A stretch of 53,841 nucleotides of DNA. Origin: JBEVNR01 sp040507985 (GTDB taxonomy: Bacteria > Pseudomonadota > Alphaproteobacteria > Rickettsiales > UBA6187). The position numbers and the translations under genes are program-made. Shown in pieces: positions 17,501 to 25,375 of this stretch (positions are counted from its first letter, which is position 1; every line of letters starts with the position of its first letter). The notes below the pieces were generated by a model. The model worked only from the letters and a program-made list of their open reading frames with translations. It ran no database searches and was not told the origin of the DNA. The DNA lies in the NCBI GenBank assembly GCA_040507985.1, contig JBEVNR010000049.1:1-53841 (forward strand), in the 5' to 3' direction.

Positions 17501-18826
17501 TTAATGCGCGGCGGATTTTTTGCCCGGCATTCCCTTGTCTTCCAAAAACCGTGAAAAGACGCGCGCGCCGGGATAGACGGCGGAGGCGCCCAGTTTTTCT
17601 TCGATGCGGATCAATTCGTTATATTTCGCCAGGCGGTCGCTGCGGGAGAGCGAGCCGGTTTTAATTTGTCCGCATCCGGTCGCGACGGCCAAATGGGCGA
17701 TGATCGCGTCTTCCGTCTCGCCGGAGCGATGCGACATAATCGCGTTATAGTCGTGTTCGCGCGCGATTTTCATCGCGTCGAGCGTTTCGCTTAAAGTTCC
17801 GATTTGGTTGGGCTTAATTAATATGGCGTTCGCCAGCCCGTCTTCTATGCCCTTTCGCAAAATTTTCGGATTGGTCACGAATAAATCGTCGCCCACCAAT
17901 TGAATGCGATGGGCCAAGCGTCGCGTCGCCTCTTGCCATCCGCCGATATCGTCTTCCGCCATGGCGTCTTCGATGGATATGATCGGAAAACGGTTAATCA
18001 ACTCCTCGTAATAATCGATCAACTCTCCGGCGTCGAAACGTTTGCCTTCGCCTTTTAGCCAATATAGCCCGTCATGGCGGAATTCGCTGGACGCCGCGTC
18101 GAGCGCCAACCACACGTTTTCGCCCGGGCGGTAGCCCGCCGCTTCGATGGAGCGCGTCACGAAAAACAGCGCCTCTTCGGTGTTGCTAAACGCCGGAGCG
18201 AAACCGCCCTCGTCGCCGATATTGGTGTTGTAGTTCGACTCCTTCAATTTGTGTTTGAGCGAGGCGAATATCTCCGCGCCGATGCGGATCGCGTCGGTCG
18301 CGCTATGCGCCCCGGTCGGCACGATCATGAATTCCTGCACGTCCACCGCGTTGTCGGCGTGGCTGCCGCCGTTCACGATGTTCATCATGGGAACGGGCAA
18401 GGTGAACACCCCGCCGTTATTTCCCGCCAAATGCGCGTAAAGGGGAAGGTTCGCGGACGACGCCGCCGCGCGCGCATAGGCCAGAGAAACGGCGAGAATG
18501 GCGTTGGCCCCCAAATTCGCCTTGTTTTCCGTTCCGTCCAATTGCAACAACGCGTCGTCCAGCGCCCGTTGGCTATCGAAATTTTTACCGACGACGGCGT
18601 TGGCGACGGTAATTTTTACGTTGTCCACCGCTTTGCGCACGCCTTTTCCGTGGAAGCGATTTTTATCGCCGTCGCGCAATTCGAGCGCCTCTTGCGAACC
18701 GGTGGAGGCCCCCGACGGCACGGCGGCGCGTCCGAAGGCCCCGTTTTCAAAAACGACGTCGGCTTCGACGGTCGGATTGCCGCGACTGTCGATAATTTCC
18801 CTGGCGGTGACGGATGCGATGGTCAT
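17501..18826 (-). CDS. eno: Enolase
   Basis: Enolase dehydrates 2-phosphoglycerate to phosphoenolpyruvate and also belongs to RNA degradosomes in many bacteria. The 441-residue protein carries AREIIDSRGNPTVEADV, PSGASTGSQEALELRD, the catalytic-base region with IQLVGDDLFVTN and ILIKPNQIGTLSET, and MSHRSGETED. A short charged tail follows the fold. AAGGAA nine bases before the ATG supports the start. It sits between kdsA and the permease; PEP is a substrate of KdsA, a plausible reason for conservation of this neighbour pair. Confidence 0.98.
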   Translation of the reverse strand: MTIASVTAREIIDSRGNPTVEADVVFENGAFGRAAVPSGASTGSQEALELRDGDKNRFHGKGVRKAVDNVKITVANAVVGKNFDSQRALDDALLQLDGTENKANLGANAILAVSLAYARAAASSANLPLYAHLAGNNGGVFTLPVPMMNIVNGGSHADNAVDVQEFMIVPTGAHSATDAIRIGAEIFASLKHKLKESNYNTNIGDEGGFAPAFSNTEEALFFVTRSIEAAGYRPGENVWLALDAASSEFRHDGLYWLKGEGKRFDAGELIDYYEELINRFPIISIEDAMAEDDIGGWQEATRRLAHRIQLVGDDLFVTNPKILRKGIEDGLANAILIKPNQIGTLSETLDAMKIAREHDYNAIMSHRSGETEDAIIAHLAVATGCGQIKTGSLSRSDRLAKYNELIRIEEKLGASAVYPGARVFSRFLEDKGMPGKKSAAH

Positions 18827-18844
18827 AATCGTGCGTTCCTTGCG

Positions 18845-19705
18845 TTATGCGTTAATCAGCGTCTTCGCGGCGCCGTCCAATAGTTGCAGCCCCCGCAGAA
18901 ACGATTCCATGGCGTCGAGGCGCATCATGCACGGACCGTCGCTCGCGGCGTTGTCGGGGTCGTCGTGCGTTTCGGCGAATATGCCCGCCACGCCGGAGGC
19001 AATGGCGGCGCGCGCCAATACCGGCACGAACTTGCGCTGGCCGCCGGATGCCCCCCCCAGCGCTCCCGGTTGCTGCACCGAGTGGGTGGCGTCGAAAATC
19101 ACGGGATACCCGGCGTCTTCCGCCATAATTTGCAGGCCGCGCATGTCGTTCACCAAGGTGTTATACCCGAAGCTCACGCCGCGTTCGGTCAATAATATGC
19201 GGTCGTTGCCGGAGTCCGCACATTTTTGCGCGACGGACGCCATGTCGTGCGGCGCCAGAAACTGGCCTTTTTTGACGTTTACCGCCAATCCCGTTTTGGC
19301 CGCCGCCACGATAAGGTCGGTTTGGCGGCATAGAAAGGCGGGAATCTGCAATATGTCGACGCAACCTTTAAGTTCGGCGCATTGCGCCGGCTCGTGGACG
19401 TCGGTTAAGACGGGGCAACCGAACCGCTCCTTCACTCCGGCAAAAATCCTTTGCGCCGCCGCCATGCCGGCCCCGCGCTTTCCGGTCAGGCTGGTGCGGT
19501 TGGCTTTGTCGAACGAGCTTTTAAACACGAAGGGAACGCCCAGCTTTTCGGTGAGGGCGGACAATTTCTCCGCCATGAAAAAGGCGTGGCTTTCCGATTC
19601 TATCTGGCATGGGCCGGCGATCAACGCGAACGGCAAATCGCCGCCGAACGTCACGTTACCGACGCATACCCGCCGGCGAACGTATGTTTGCGCATGGCTT
19701 TGCAT
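18845..19705 (-). CDS. kdsA: 3-deoxy-D-manno-octulosonate 8-phosphate synthase
   Basis: KdsA condenses arabinose 5-phosphate with PEP to give Kdo 8-phosphate for LPS inner core. The motifs FALIAGPCQIESESHAFFMA, FKSSFDKANRTS, VLTDVHEPAQCA, LIVAAAKTGLAVNVKKGQFLAP, and VIFDATHSVQQPGA are clear. The start was taken at the ATG at 19705, giving 286 residues, because an AAGAGAAG-type ribosome site precedes it and the protein then begins just before the conserved VGNVTFGG strand. The gene shows that the cell makes Kdo-containing LPS. Confidence 0.97.
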   Translation of the reverse strand: MQSHAQTYVRRRVCVGNVTFGGDLPFALIAGPCQIESESHAFFMAEKLSALTEKLGVPFVFKSSFDKANRTSLTGKRGAGMAAAQRIFAGVKERFGCPVLTDVHEPAQCAELKGCVDILQIPAFLCRQTDLIVAAAKTGLAVNVKKGQFLAPHDMASVAQKCADSGNDRILLTERGVSFGYNTLVNDMRGLQIMAEDAGYPVIFDATHSVQQPGALGGASGGQRKFVPVLARAAIASGVAGIFAETHDDPDNAASDGPCMMRLDAMESFLRGLQLLDGAAKTLINA

Positions 19706-19817
19706 GGTTTCGCTTCTCTTTTTTACTAAGAGGTGCATCATGCAATATTCTTTTTTAAAAGTCCATATGGGAATGAAGGACGTGGCGGGGCTTGCTATCG
19801 TCTAGCGGCAATAGACG

Positions 19818-20999
19818 TTACTCCCCCGAACAAAAACGCTCGCGCACGATGCGCGCGACTTCCTCCCTCATGGCTACGTCGGAAAGCGCGCCGGCGTCGG
19901 GCGTAAGGAACGCTTCGAGCATCATCCACAAGGCGTCGGCCCGTTCAATGCCGCGCGACTGCAAGTAATACAACGCCGCCTCGTCGAGGCTGCCGGTCGC
20001 TGAACCGTGGGAGCATCGCACGTCGTCGGTCAAAATATGCAGCTCCGGACGCCCCAAGGCTTTCGCTTTTTTTCCTAACAGAACGTTACGGTTAAGCTGC
20101 GACGCCTTGGCTCCGGCCCCTTCGGGCGGTACGTACGCGGCGCCGTAATATACGCAGGTCCCCTCGTCCATCGGCGCCTGCCGCACGGTTTGGGCGCTGT
20201 GCGCGTTTCGCGCATGGTGGTACACCGGCATATATACGTCGCGATATTCGCCCTTGCCGGCCGTCGCGATCACCAATTCGTCGGCGCGCGCGCGCTCCCC
20301 TTCCAATCTGACGATCATGTCGCATTTATGGGCAAGGCCGCCGGCATGCAGGCGAAACGCGTTATATGAAGCGTTTTCTTGCGCTACAACCTCTACGCGC
20401 TGTAACGCATATGCCTTATTCGAGACGTTTTGCACGGCGTAATGGCGGCACGTCGCTCCTTTTTTCAGCACAATATGCGCCAGCGACGTCGCGCAGGTTC
20501 CGTGAGCGGCGGAAAATTTTTCCGTCAGGGTCAGGCTTGCGCCTTCCTCCGCCACCACGTAAAGGCGCCGCCGCGAGGCGCCCTCATTGGCGTCATGATA
20601 TTCCAGGCTTAGCCGGGCGCTTTCGCCCGCCTTTACCCATACCGCCGTGGCGTCGCCCTCTTCCGCCATAAAAAAAGCGTTCTCCCTCGTCAGGGGAAAA
20701 CGCGCGTCCGGCGCCTCAGACACAAACAGCGGCAGAAAGGCGGGGAGCAATCCTTCCGGAAGGCATGCGGCGTCGTATACGTCGCAACGCGAGGCCGAGA
20801 TGCGCGGGCGGGAGACGGAGGCATACGCCAGAATGTGTGCCGGCGCCGTCAAAAACGGCTTGGCGTAGCGCCACGATTCGACGCTTTTGTCCGGAAACCC
20901 GCGTTCGGCGAAGATACGACGCGCGGCGTCTTGAGCGGCGCCTTCCGGACCGCAGGAAACGGGAAAGGAATCGCAACGCATGGCAACCCGACTTCTCAT
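19818..20999 (-). CDS. sufD: Fe-S cluster assembly protein SufD
   Basis: SufD pairs with SufB and the ATPase SufC to build Fe-S clusters under stress or as the main system. The 393-residue protein has the beta-helix core typical of SufB/D (ENASYNAFRLHAGG, RADELVIATAGKGEYRDVYMPVYHHARNAHS) and the C-terminal signature LHILTDDVRCSHGSATGSLDEAALYYLQSRG. The ATG at 20999 overlaps the sufC stop as ATGA, indicating translational coupling. sufB and sufS are not present on this side of sufC, so the operon has been broken. Confidence 0.94.
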   Translation of the reverse strand: MRSRVAMRCDSFPVSCGPEGAAQDAARRIFAERGFPDKSVESWRYAKPFLTAPAHILAYASVSRPRISASRCDVYDAACLPEGLLPAFLPLFVSEAPDARFPLTRENAFFMAEEGDATAVWVKAGESARLSLEYHDANEGASRRRLYVVAEEGASLTLTEKFSAAHGTCATSLAHIVLKKGATCRHYAVQNVSNKAYALQRVEVVAQENASYNAFRLHAGGLAHKCDMIVRLEGERARADELVIATAGKGEYRDVYMPVYHHARNAHSAQTVRQAPMDEGTCVYYGAAYVPPEGAGAKASQLNRNVLLGKKAKALGRPELHILTDDVRCSHGSATGSLDEAALYYLQSRGIERADALWMMLEAFLTPDAGALSDVAMREEVARIVRERFCSGE

Positions 21000-21760
21000 A
21001 CAACGCACTCTGCCTTATCGACAATACCGAACGCCTTATAGCCTTTCTTTTCCAACGTGTCGGCTATCTCCATCCCGCCTTTGGCGCGAACGGCGCCGTC
21101 GTCCATAATATACACGGCGTCGGGCGTCACGTAGTCAAGCAGGCGCTTATAATGGGTGATGACGATGAAGGAGCGGTCCGGCGACCGCATTGCGTTGACG
21201 CATTCCGACACGGTACGCAGCGCGTCGACGTCCAATCCGGAATCGGTTTCGTCCAGCACGATTAATTTCGGTTGCAGCATGGCCATGTGCAGCGCCTCGA
21301 ACCGTTTTTTCTCTCCGCCGGAAAATCCGAAGTTCACCGCGCGTTTCAGCATGTCGTCCGATATGTTCAGCGACGCGGCGGCGACGCGGACCTCCTTTAA
21401 GAAAGACACGGCGTCCGGCTCGCCCTCTCCCCTGGCGCGGCGAACGGCGGAGACGGAAGATTTCAGGAAATTCATGCAGGTGACGCCCGGAATTTCCACC
21501 GGATACTGAAACGCTACGAATATGCCCTTGGCGGCCCTTTGCGATACGCTAAGCGGCGCAATGTTTTCGTTTTCAAACACAATTTCCCCGGAGCGCACCG
21601 CATAGCCCGGCCGTCCCGCCAAGACGTGCGACAAGGTGCTTTTGCCCGCGCCGTTCGGACCCATCAGGGCATAGACCTTGCCCGGCTCGGCCGCGAAGCT
21701 AAAACCTTTAAGAATGTCGACGCCGTTCGGGCCGGCGTAGACGTCGTTGACGTCGAGCAT
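20996..21760 (-). CDS. sufC: Fe-S cluster assembly ATPase SufC
   Basis: This ABC-type ATPase has Walker A GPNGAGKST, the signature FSGGEKKR and Walker B LIVLDETDSGLD, followed by VITHYKRLLDYV. It energises the SufBCD scaffold. The ATG at 21760, giving 254 residues, was chosen because GGAAGG lies about ten bases upstream and MLDVNDVYAG matches the family start; the frame is open for eleven more codons upstream. It is the first gene of a sufC-sufD pair. Instead of sufB, an unrelated orphan gene faces away from it, so the locus was rearranged. Confidence 0.95.
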   Translation of the reverse strand: MLDVNDVYAGPNGVDILKGFSFAAEPGKVYALMGPNGAGKSTLSHVLAGRPGYAVRSGEIVFENENIAPLSVSQRAAKGIFVAFQYPVEIPGVTCMNFLKSSVSAVRRARGEGEPDAVSFLKEVRVAAASLNISDDMLKRAVNFGFSGGEKKRFEALHMAMLQPKLIVLDETDSGLDVDALRTVSECVNAMRSPDRSFIVITHYKRLLDYVTPDAVYIMDDGAVRAKGGMEIADTLEKKGYKAFGIVDKAECVV

Positions 21761-21912
21761 GAGACTTTTACCTTCCAAAGCGCGAGCCAACATTCGCCGA
21801 CACGCCTTTTATTCTTTAATAGAATATTTACCATACGTGAAAATCGACGGAAAAGCAACCGTTGAGGCAAGGGATGATTGCCTTGGTCCGCTCGTCCGTC
21901 GACACGCCGTCC

Positions 21913-21941
21913 TTGCCTTTCCGAACGCGCCCTGCTATAAG
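21913..21941 (+). promoter_or_regulatory. Putative sigma-70 promoter of the orphan at 22047
   Basis: TTGCCT at 21913-21918 and TATAAG at 21936-21941 are separated by exactly 17 bases. The implied leader is about 100 bases long, rich in C and T, and without a Shine-Dalgarno. Confidence 0.5.
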
Positions 21942-22046
21942 CGGCCGACATTTTCCTTCTTTTTCGGCTCCACGCCTCATCATCTTCCGCTCAACGACGT
22001 CGACTTTATATTTGCCTCGTTCTTTCTCGGCGATCCGACTTTCGCC

Positions 22047-23210
22047 ATGGCCGACACGCAGGAAATTTGGAAGTTGGACCATATTCCGCCGGCAACATCC
22101 CGTTCGCTGGTTAGCTCCTTTTTTTCGTCCGTCGCCGCGCTTCAAAACAATGACGCCGCGCGTTTGAACATCACGGAGCAAGCCGACCTTTACGACGACA
22201 TAGTGAAGATAAACGAGGCGACGTTCGACGAGGCGCTGGCGCAATCCCGAACCCGTTTCGGGCACGGCTTCCGCCATCGCGCGCTTTTTGACGATTTCAT
22301 GTCAACGATTTCTTCCGCCTCGCAAAAGGCGAAATTGCTTGCCCTCCATGACGGAATTCAACGGGCGACGGCCGTTTTTTTCTGTCTTGCGTCGACCTTG
22401 TCCGTCGAGCATACTTTCGCGCACGATAAAAATACGTGGGAAAAGAGCGTTCGTGATTTCATCGAAGAGCTTACCCCCCACGAAACGATCGCGGTAAAAG
22501 CCTACGTGCGCCTTATGGGGAGAATATCGTCGGGAAATTTGGCCGACGACATCGTCGCGTGCGGAGCCTTGCCCGCTAAAATGAAGCATTTGTCCTCCGT
22601 TCTCTCCTCGCTGCCCGGCGCTCCCGGACAGGAAAAACCGGCGACAGAGGAGCAAAAGAGGGAAATATACTGGATTTTCTGCGGCGGACTCGGATCGTGC
22701 TTCGTGCGGTTCGTCCACAAGAATCGTCCCGATTTCGACGCGAACGAAACGCTCGAAACCCTTGGTCCCGCCTTATGGGAATGGATGGCCTCGAAGGGAT
22801 GGGAGAATAAAGATTTCGACTACAAAGGTTCCGTATGGCGCTTTTTGCAAGGATGCCTCGAAGCGGCGGTAAAGAAGCTTTTTGACGGCAAGTCCCTTAG
22901 CACACAGGCGCCGACAATCGCTTACGGTCACGTCAGCGAGCACTTTATGGCGTATCGCGATGCGTCCGCCTCCGGCGAGCGCGGCGAAGTATGGCGTTTG
23001 TCCAAGCAACTCAACCGGCAAGGCGAGGCCATCGGAAAACTGCACGACGGCTGGGAAGATTTGAAGCAAGAGATGAAGGCGATGAAGGAGCAAAACGCCA
23101 AGATCGAGGGGCAAAACTCCGAGATTCAAAGCGAGATGAAGGCGATGAAGGAGCAAAACTCCGAGATTCTCTCTCTATTGCGCTTGCTCCAACCGCACGC
23201 GCAGAGCTAA
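22047..23210 (+). CDS. Orphan protein with C-terminal coiled-coil repeat
   Basis: The protein has 387 residues and no family that I recognise. Most of it is helical (SRSLVSSFFSSVAALQNND, LLALHDGIQRATAVFFCLAS, GGLGSCFVRFVHKNRPDF). The last 60 residues form a coiled coil from a tandem repeat: EMKAMKEQN occurs twice, encoded by an identical 27-bp string at 23070-23096 and 23133-23159, 63 bases apart. The frame is open 100 codons further upstream, but that part overlaps the promoter and sufC leader, and the ATG at 22047 (gccATGG) starts a normal sequence. There is no ribosome site, and the leader is about 72% pyrimidine. No signal peptide is seen. It may be an effector or a structural protein; function unknown. 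Confidence 0.78.
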   Translation: MADTQEIWKLDHIPPATSRSLVSSFFSSVAALQNNDAARLNITEQADLYDDIVKINEATFDEALAQSRTRFGHGFRHRALFDDFMSTISSASQKAKLLALHDGIQRATAVFFCLASTLSVEHTFAHDKNTWEKSVRDFIEELTPHETIAVKAYVRLMGRISSGNLADDIVACGALPAKMKHLSSVLSSLPGAPGQEKPATEEQKREIYWIFCGGLGSCFVRFVHKNRPDFDANETLETLGPALWEWMASKGWENKDFDYKGSVWRFLQGCLEAAVKKLFDGKSLSTQAPTIAYGHVSEHFMAYRDASASGERGEVWRLSKQLNRQGEAIGKLHDGWEDLKQEMKAMKEQNAKIEGQNSEIQSEMKAMKEQNSEILSLLRLLQPHAQS

Positions 23211-23931
23211 CCGCCCAAGCCCGCAACCCTCCGTTCGCGTTGATCGCGATCGCGCCACGTTTTTTCTTTTGTACGGCGTTTTTTATTTGCGCGGAAATTT
23301 TCCCCGCCGCCCACGCTCGTTTAAGTTAACCGCCGCCCTGCGTCATGCGTTATTAAAAAAAGAAAAAATTTTATTTTTTACTCATCCATGACAAGGCGCC
23401 GGCCTTGCGCCATTCGGCCTACAAGTTCCGCGTCATGCGGCGCGGCGGGATTATGCTCTCCCTGCCGGAGGCTCCGCTCGCGTCATCCTCGTTCAAGACC
23501 CGGCAACGGGCGGCGAAGGACGCACGCTTCAAAACCCTCCGTCTCTTGATTTTATGGGGCTATGCGTCACATGTAAACTTCCCGGAGCGACGGCATAGAG
23601 GAACGCAGATTTCTCGATAAACGGCCTCATGGTTTAGAACAACGTCATACAGCCGCCCACCATCCAAGACGCACCTATTTTCGGTGAAGAAGTTGAGCGG
23701 GGAAGAGGCCGCAACCAAATCGATCGGTTTCGGTTTGCTTGATTTGCTCTTGGGCGCGGGCGGCTTCTTCCGTGAGGGCGTTTTACGTTTCCGGAGTTCG
23801 TCGGCGGAGAGTACGTTCAATAATTCGCCGATCCATCCGGCCTTATGACCGTGCGCCAACAATTCAACCGCGCGACGAGGTAAACAACGCCAAGTTTATA
23901 GGGCATATTTATTATGCCTTTCTAATACGGA
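23211..23931. other. Degraded intergenic stretch
   Basis: Apart from the possible pseudogene at 23560-23906, this stretch holds only short frames without ribosome sites or recognisable protein character, including one at about 23405-23620 that I do not accept. Base composition is mixed. It looks like decaying sequence between the orphan gene and marC. Confidence 0.45.
23560..23906 (-). pseudogene. Possible frameshifted hypothetical gene
   Basis: An ATG at 23906 on the minus strand opens MPYKLGVVYLVARLN and soon stops. In the next frame a longer stretch reads TWRCLPRRAVELLAHGHK, then AGWIGELLNVLSADELRKRK, a Lys/Pro-rich linker, and PLNFFTENRCVLDGGRLYDVV to a stop at 23560. One base removed near 23895 would join the two as MPY-TWRCLPRR. 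I do not recognise the product. A sequencing error or a decayed gene would look the same. Confidence 0.35.
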
Positions 23932-23961
23932 TTGACTATAAGTTATGCAAGAGGTCTAATG
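23932..23961 (+). promoter_or_regulatory. Solo transposon end overlapping a marC promoter
   Basis: Bases 23942-23961 are a perfect 20-bp inverse copy of 35252-35271, the left end of the miniature element at 35256-35408. The same stretch gives TTGACT (23932-23937), a 17-base spacer and TCTAAT (23955-23960), so the transposon end supplies the -10 box of a promoter facing marC. Confidence 0.5.
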
Positions 23962-23981
23962 TTAATTGTATGGAACGTGAC

Positions 23982-24617
23982 ATGTGGAACGACGTAACCG
24001 AGTATGCAAGGGCCTTTACGACGCTTTTAGCCGTCATCGACCCTATCGGCGCGGCTCCGCTATTTCTTGCGTTTACGCGTAACATCCCGCATAAACGCCG
24101 GCGCACCGCGCGGGTGGCCGCCACGGTGACGGGGGCCATGCTTATCGCCGGCGCCCTAGCGGGAGAAGTGATATTGCGTTTTTTCGGCGTCAGTCCGGAC
24201 GCGTTTCGCGTCACCGGCGGCGTTTTGTTTATGTTGATGGCGCTGGATATGCTGAGGGCCAAACAAGACCGCATGCGCCATACCCCAAAAGAAGACGCCG
24301 AAGCGATAGAAAGCGACGACGTGGCCGTTACGCCGCTGGCCTTTCCGTTGCTGGCGGGACCGGGCGCGATTTCCGCCACCATCTTTTACGGCAATCGCAT
24401 GCAAGGCGTCGTCGATAAAGCCGCGATATGCGCGATATGCGCAATACTGGCGCTGTTGGTATGGGCAACGCTTGTCTTTGCCCCGATATTGGAAAAAAAA
24501 CTTAGCCAAACCTCCATTAACGTCGGGACCCGCATCATGGGATTAATATTGGCGGCCATGGCCGTAGAGTTTATCGTCGGAGGAATGCGCAATCTTTTCC
24601 CGGGACTAGCGGGATAA
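23982..24617 (+). CDS. MarC-family integral membrane protein
   Basis: MarC-family (UPF0056) proteins have six membrane helices and no settled function. The 211-residue protein has the family opening FTTLLAVIDPIGAAPLFLAFT, the VTGGVLFMLMALDML helix, and TPLAFPLLAGPGAISATI, then two further helices. I chose the ATG at 23982 because GGAA lies six bases before it; an ATG at 23970 would add four residues but would leave almost no leader if the promoter ending at 23960 is used. It is monocistronic and converges on the cytidylyltransferase gene. Confidence 0.88.
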   Translation: MWNDVTEYARAFTTLLAVIDPIGAAPLFLAFTRNIPHKRRRTARVAATVTGAMLIAGALAGEVILRFFGVSPDAFRVTGGVLFMLMALDMLRAKQDRMRHTPKEDAEAIESDDVAVTPLAFPLLAGPGAISATIFYGNRMQGVVDKAAICAICAILALLVWATLVFAPILEKKLSQTSINVGTRIMGLILAAMAVEFIVGGMRNLFPGLAG

Positions 24618-24646
24618 CGCGAAAAACACGCGACGTTAAAAACGCC

Positions 24647-25375
24647 TCAATGCGCTTTCTGTTCGACGTGCGCGTTAAGCTCGGCCAACTCCGGTCGGTT
24701 TCGCAACAGGCGGAATACGTCATCCGTCGAAAATATTGCGCCTTCGCGATAGAGCGCGTCATAGACGGCGAAGATGAAAGAAAAATCTTCCTCCGTGTCC
24801 AGCGTCCACCGCATATGCGCGTTATTCGGCGCACCCGTATAGGAATAAAGCGAAAATTTTTGCGGATTTCGATAAATAAAAGGCGTGACGTGCTCGCGCT
24901 CTTCCGGACGGCGCGCCTCGAAATGCGCTTCCTCCAACGCGTCAAAGGTAAAAATTTCGGTATCCAGTCCGCGCGGAAAGGTACGCTCGATCCCGTTGGA
25001 TAGGTAGTCGCACCCGGCGCCGGAAAATGTTTCGAGCATCGCGTCTAAAAGTAATCCGTCATAGAGCGGACAATCCGACGTCACCCGCACGACGGTACGC
25101 GCTCCGGCCTCTTTCGCGGCGAAATAATAGCGCGACAGCACGTCGTCTTCCGACCCGCGAAATACGCGCGCGCCGCATTTTTTTGCCTCGTCGGAAACGG
25201 CGTCGTCGGAGGGTTTGTCGGTGGTGGCGACGACGATCGCGCCGACGCGCCCGGCTTGCGATATGCGGGCGATATCGTGCGCGAGCACCGTCTTGCCGCA
25301 CAGTTTTTTCATGATTTTTCCGGAAAGACGCGTCGACCCCATCCGCGCCTGCACGATAACGACGGGATTATCCAT
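24647..25375 (-). CDS. SpsF/PseF-like cytidylyltransferase
   Basis: This nucleotidyltransferase belongs to the CMP-sugar synthetase group. It has the N-terminal VVIVQARMGSTRLSGKIMKK with the nucleotide-binding RMGSTRLPGK-type loop, then VVATTDKPSDDAV, FRGSEDDVLSRYY, and VRVTSDCPLYDG. It would activate a nonulosonic or related acidic sugar with CTP. The 242-residue protein overlaps the upstream aminotransferase gene by eight bases, a strong sign of a functional pair. PseB, PseH, PseG and PseI are not nearby, so the rest of the pathway lies elsewhere or the pair serves another surface sugar. Confidence 0.85.
   Translation of the reverse strand: MDNPVVIVQARMGSTRLSGKIMKKLCGKTVLAHDIARISQAGRVGAIVVATTDKPSDDAVSDEAKKCGARVFRGSEDDVLSRYYFAAKEAGARTVVRVTSDCPLYDGLLLDAMLETFSGAGCDYLSNGIERTFPRGLDTEIFTFDALEEAHFEARRPEEREHVTPFIYRNPQKFSLYSYTGAPNNAHMRWTLDTEEDFSFIFAVYDALYREGAIFSTDDVFRLLRNRPELAELNAHVEQKAH

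Noticed and set aside
23405..23620. Small plus-strand frame of 71 codons
   Set aside because: No ribosome site, Arg-rich random-looking composition, in a degraded stretch.
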